Shown: positions 13,145 to 16,626 of the stretch, piece after piece | Position numbering within the stretch: position 1 is the stretch's first letter | Layout of the letters: the number at the start of each line of letters is the position of its first letter | Origin: Chlorobiales bacterium | Lineage (GTDB): Bacteria > Bacteroidota > Chlorobiia > Chlorobiales > Chlorobiaceae | Assembly (NCBI GenBank): GCA_022360275.1 | Contig: JAKSDC010000116.1 | Location: 1 to 16,626 of the forward strand | DNA length: 16,626 nt | Direction of reading: 5' to 3' | Made by a program: the position numbers and the translations under genes | The notes under the pieces: model-generated | What the model was told of the DNA's origin: nothing | What the model saw: the letters and a program-made list of their open reading frames with translations, nothing else | Databases searched by the model: none

Positions 13145-16100
13145 TCAGGACTTGCTGAGTTTTTTGAGAAGAGAACGGTACTGTTCCATGAGGTTGGTTG
13201 GCTCCGGGTTAGAGTCTGGCGGGTGATGGAGGAGAAGTTTCATTTTTTTGCCCTGCTGAAAGCGGGGATTGTAAACATGCATCCATTCGGACTGAAGCGA
13301 GGCTATCAGTTCCTGGAAAAAAGGCTGGTTGTAAAAATCCGCCTGGTTTTCCCCGGGTAGAAAGATGGTAAATGTTCTGGGCTGCATGTCGACCTTTGCC
13401 AAACCGATGGATGAGCAGAGGTTTTTGAGTTTTGCGAGGCCGATAAGATGTTCCACGTCTTGAGGGAGAGTCCCGAATCTGTCACGCAGTTCATCCCGTA
13501 TGGCGTCGATATCCTCATCGGTCGAGCTTTTGGATATTTTTTCATAAAACGAGAAGCGTTCCTGAGTGGCCGATATGTAATAGTCAGGAATAAGGGCATC
13601 GAAGTAAAAAACCATATCCGTGTTGCAGGGGATCTGAACAGGCTGTGACTCGTCCTCGGTAAAGAGCCGGCTGAATTCGCCTGTTTTAAGCTCTGTGACA
13701 GCTTCTTCAAGCAGTTTCTGGTAGAGGTCGAAACCAAGTTCATGAATCGCTCCCGACTGCTCGGCACCGAGGAGATTTCCGGCTCCCCTGATATCCAGAT
13801 CCCGTAGTGCGATATTGAAACCGGAACCAAGTTCCGTAAAACTTTCGATGACGGCAAGCCGCTGCATGGCTTCTTTTTTGAGGGTATCGACGGGTGGGAT
13901 GATAAGGTAGCTGTAAGCCTTTCGTTCACTTCTTCCTACACGGCCTCTAAGCTGGTAAAGGTCGGAGAGGCCGAACATGTCGGCGCGGTTGATGATTATC
14001 GTGTTTGCATTGGAAATGTCAAGGCCGGAGCCGATGATCGACGTCGATATGAGGACATCCAGGTCATGGTTGATGAAATGCATCATGACGTTTTCAAGTT
14101 CGGCAGTGGGCATCTGACCATGTGCAATACCGGTTTTCGCTTTTGGAACAAGTTCCTGAAGGGTGTTCTGAATCTGGTCGAGACCCGAAACTCGGTTATG
14201 CAGGAAGAAAACCTGGCCTCGCCGGTTGATTTCCCGCTCTATGGCAGTGCGAATTGTCTCGGGATCGAACTGTGTAATGACTGTTTCAACAGGTTGACGG
14301 TTTCGTGGGGAGGTCGATACGATTGACAAGTCCCTTGCGCCGAGCATCGAAAATTGCAGTGTTCTCGGGATAGGAGTTGCGGAAATGGTAAGCGTATCTA
14401 CGCCGGGAAACAATTGTCGCAGTTTTTCCTTGACGGCGACACCGAAATGCTGTTCCTCGTCAATTATCAGCAAACCGAGATCCTGAAAAACAACGTCTCT
14501 GGAAACAAGCCGGTGCGTGCCGATGACAATATCGACAAGGCCGCGTGATATTTTTTCAACAAGCTCTTTTTGCTTTTTTCTGCCGACAAACCTGCTCAGC
14601 ACCGCTATATTGACCGGAAAGTTCTCAAATCTGCGTTTGAACGTTTCGGCATGCTGGTGGGCGAGTATTGTTGTTGGGGTAAGAACGGCAACCTGTTTTT
14701 TCGACTCGACCGCCTTGAATGCGGCCCGCATGGCAATTTCAGTTTTCCCGAAACCGGCGTCTCCGCAGATCAGGCGGTCCATAGGTGACTGGGACTGCAT
14801 GTCATGTTTTACATGTTCGATTGTTTTCAACTGATCGGGAGTTTCATCGAAAATGAAGGACGCTTCAAACTCTCTCTGGAATATCGAATCCGAACCGAAA
14901 GCAAACCCCGAAGTCATCTTCCGCCTGGCGTAGAGCTTTATAAGCTTCGATGCAATATCCTTGAGGCGTTTTTTTACCTTTTCTTTTTTCGCTTTCCACT
15001 TGGGACTCCCGAGTTTCGAAAGGGTCGGCGACGTGCCTTCGGAGGCGGTGTACTTCGAGAGCAGACGGATGTTTTGTACGTTGACATAGAGCTCGTCGCG
15101 ACCCTGATATTCTATGAGTACGCTTTCCTGCTCGGAATTGCCGACCTCAATGGTTTCAAGGGCTTTGAAGATGCCGATGCCGTAATCTTCATGAACGATG
15201 TAGTCTCCTACCTTGAGTTTCTGAAGATCTTTGAGAGATACCCCTTTAAAAGCTCTTTTTTTATGAGATTTATGGGTATGAAGCTTGCCGAAGATGTCTG
15301 ATTCGGTATAGACGTCGAGGTTGTTGAAGACAAATCCCGAATGCAGGTTCAGGGCAATCCAGCTGATTTCAATCGGCACTTCTTCTTGGATGTCATGCAT
15401 TTCCTCGGAGATGAATTCGGCAAGCTCCTCGATTTCCTTTTTTGAACTGCCGACAAAAACGGTACGCTGTTTTGCGGATTTTTCCAGGCTGAGTTCCCTT
15501 GCAAACAACTTGAAGTTTGCATTCAACCTGGTTTGGGCTTCTGAATGAAAATCGAGAATCTGTTTTTCAAGACGATTGATAGAGAGGCAGAGAAAATTCT
15601 CCAGTTTTTTTTCAGCGACAGCACGGCGTTCAAAAGTTTTGAAAGAAGAGATATCATCAATCACAATGAGCGTTTGAGGCGGCAGATAGTCCAGAAGATT
15701 CCAGGATGGAACTCCATCACCATTGTTGTTTTCGTGAAAAAAATTGCCCGTAAGAACCACCGAAGCGAGAAGGTTTCCCGAAAGCTGGCTGTTGGTGTCA
15801 AATGAGCGCATGGAGGTGACCGTGTCTCCGAAGAACTCCATTCGAACAGGCTGTTTTGAACCGAAAGGAAAAATGTCGACGATCGAACCGCGGGTTGAGA
15901 ATTGTCCTTCTTCTTCTGCGAATTCCGTCCTGAGATACCTGTTTTGAACAAGAAAATCCGTCAACCTGTCGTAACCGGCATCCTGATCTGTTTCAAGGGA
16001 AAAAAGCTTTGCTGTCGAACTGTCAGGATTTTCCAGGGGAATCACCAGATCGTCAAAAGTTGCAAGAAGAACAACTGGATGATTGCCGGAGAGGGCGCCG

Positions 16101-16459
16101 AGTGCCGGCGAAAGTTGGTCTGAGACGGTGTGAACTTTTTCAGGGTCGAGCAGCTCGGAAAAGTCGTTATCATACACGTCAAAAGTTGCCTGGGAACTTA
16201 TGATGAGGAGAGGGACTTGCAGGTCGTTGAACAACTGTACGGCAAGCAGGGAACAGAGGGAGCCCTGTATGCCTGAAATATTCAGGAAGGGAGAGGATAT
16301 CTTCCTGTTTTCGGGAAAATCGATCTTCTGTTTTAACTCGGCATAGGTCGGGTGATTGCTGAGAGCGTTCAGCAAATAAGACGCTTTTCTTCTGGTTACC
16401 GATGCGTTGACTGTTTTTTGTTTACCCCTGCCCGGCAGAGTTTCATAAGAATCCTGCAT
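13145..16459 (-). CDS. mfd: Transcription-repair coupling factor Mfd
   Basis: 1104-residue DNA translocase that removes RNA polymerase stalled at lesions and recruits UvrA for nucleotide excision repair. Domains in order: the N-terminal UvrB-like region (about residues 60-290, with STRGSIVDIFPFG near 188-200); the RNA-polymerase-interacting CarD-like domain (GDYIVHEDYGIGIF at 418-431); the RecG-like translocase with Walker A GDAGFGKT (566-573), DEEQHFGV (668-675), SATPIPRTL and GRVGRSERKAY; and the C-terminal UvrA-masking domain (DRFGTLPQDVEHLIGLAKLK). Full length, slightly shorter than E. coli Mfd (1148). The start at 16459 is the first in-frame ATG; the Shine-Dalgarno is weak (a GAGG lies rather far upstream). 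The upstream flank holds a small inverted-repeat element. A housekeeping gene, not obviously connected to csmX, which follows after 135 bases. Confidence 0.96.
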   Translation of the reverse strand: MQDSYETLPGRGKQKTVNASVTRRKASYLLNALSNHPTYAELKQKIDFPENRKISSPFLNISGIQGSLCSLLAVQLFNDLQVPLLIISSQATFDVYDNDFSELLDPEKVHTVSDQLSPALGALSGNHPVVLLATFDDLVIPLENPDSSTAKLFSLETDQDAGYDRLTDFLVQNRYLRTEFAEEEGQFSTRGSIVDIFPFGSKQPVRMEFFGDTVTSMRSFDTNSQLSGNLLASVVLTGNFFHENNNGDGVPSWNLLDYLPPQTLIVIDDISSFKTFERRAVAEKKLENFLCLSINRLEKQILDFHSEAQTRLNANFKLFARELSLEKSAKQRTVFVGSSKKEIEELAEFISEEMHDIQEEVPIEISWIALNLHSGFVFNNLDVYTESDIFGKLHTHKSHKKRAFKGVSLKDLQKLKVGDYIVHEDYGIGIFKALETIEVGNSEQESVLIEYQGRDELYVNVQNIRLLSKYTASEGTSPTLSKLGSPKWKAKKEKVKKRLKDIASKLIKLYARRKMTSGFAFGSDSIFQREFEASFIFDETPDQLKTIEHVKHDMQSQSPMDRLICGDAGFGKTEIAMRAAFKAVESKKQVAVLTPTTILAHQHAETFKRRFENFPVNIAVLSRFVGRKKQKELVEKISRGLVDIVIGTHRLVSRDVVFQDLGLLIIDEEQHFGVAVKEKLRQLFPGVDTLTISATPIPRTLQFSMLGARDLSIVSTSPRNRQPVETVITQFDPETIRTAIEREINRRGQVFFLHNRVSGLDQIQNTLQELVPKAKTGIAHGQMPTAELENVMMHFINHDLDVLISTSIIGSGLDISNANTIIINRADMFGLSDLYQLRGRVGRSERKAYSYLIIPPVDTLKKEAMQRLAVIESFTELGSGFNIALRDLDIRGAGNLLGAEQSGAIHELGFDLYQKLLEEAVTELKTGEFSRLFTEDESQPVQIPCNTDMVFYFDALIPDYYISATQERFSFYEKISKSSTDEDIDAIRDELRDRFGTLPQDVEHLIGLAKLKNLCSSIGLAKVDMQPRTFTIFLPGENQADFYNQPFFQELIASLQSEWMHVYNPRFQQGKKMKLLLHHPPDSNPEPTNLMEQYRSLLKKLSKS

Positions 16460-16490
16460 AACCTGTTTTGTTCCTCAGCTGAGTGTAGGG

Positions 16491-16626
16491 CACCTCTATT
16501 AATTTGCTGTGCACCATGATTACTTCGTTGATCGGTGCTCGAAATCCTCATGTACTACGTGTACACTCCGGTTTCTGCGCTCCGTTCGCCTCGTACTCAA
16601 GGCGCTCGCGACAATTTATAGAGGTG
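16491..16626. repeat. MITE-like inverted-repeat element (right end at window edge)
   Basis: A 136-base non-coding segment whose ends are inverted repeats: CACCTCTATTAATT at 16491-16504 and its complement with one change (AATTTATAGAGGTG, 16613-16626). Inside are smaller dyads (TGTAC-N5-GTACA at 16551-16565; GCACC and GGTGC; CGCCT and AGGCG), so a long stem with side hairpins could form. No transposase or long reading frame. It resembles short intergenic palindromic or MITE repeats that occur in many copies per genome. The bases beyond the right end are outside the window, so a target-site duplication cannot be judged. Confidence 0.5.

Overview
The window looks like chromosome from a green sulfur bacterium (Chlorobiaceae). 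The main evidence is two adjacent genes for proteins with an adrenodoxin-type [2Fe-2S] domain and a chlorosome-envelope-like C-terminal domain (CsmJ/CsmX type). They sit near a CrtH-type carotenoid isomerase, an SdhB-type iron-sulfur subunit and a Tol-Pal envelope cluster. All assignments come from reading motifs in the sequence; no database search was run, and species is not resolved. The organism idea rests mostly on the Csm-like pair.

Left arm (1-2760, + strand): the 3' end of tolB, a 53-residue broken pal copy (signal peptide and proline-rich linker only), two complete tandem pal lipoprotein genes separated by an intrinsic terminator, and ybgF/cpoB. Together these form the periplasmic and outer-membrane part of a Tol-Pal system. 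A bidirectional terminator at 2844-2892 closes it against a convergent gene for an unrecognised 128-residue protein.

Stress block (3472-7708, all - strand, read right to left): an ECF sigma factor of the SigR type, a small zinc-binding anti-sigma factor of the RsrA type, an ArsR-fold repressor with its own promoter, a small heat-shock protein (Hsp20) and dnaK. The 382-base gap before hsp20 has no gene. It does hold a near-perfect sigma-54 promoter and, about 100 bases upstream of the predicted start of transcription, an inverted repeat placed like an enhancer site. This suggests that hsp20, and perhaps dnaK, is activated by a sigma-54 enhancer-binding protein. It is the most notable regulatory observation here.

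Right arm (7847-16626): crtH (+) is divergent from the sigma factor gene and convergent with ald. On the - strand, reading leftward, come mfd, csmX, csmJ, an sdhB-like gene and ald (alanine dehydrogenase). The sdhB-like gene has no sdhA or sdhC beside it. The right edge (16491-16626) is a 136-bp sequence with about 14-bp terminal inverted repeats, which looks like a small non-coding (MITE-like) repeat cut by the window end.
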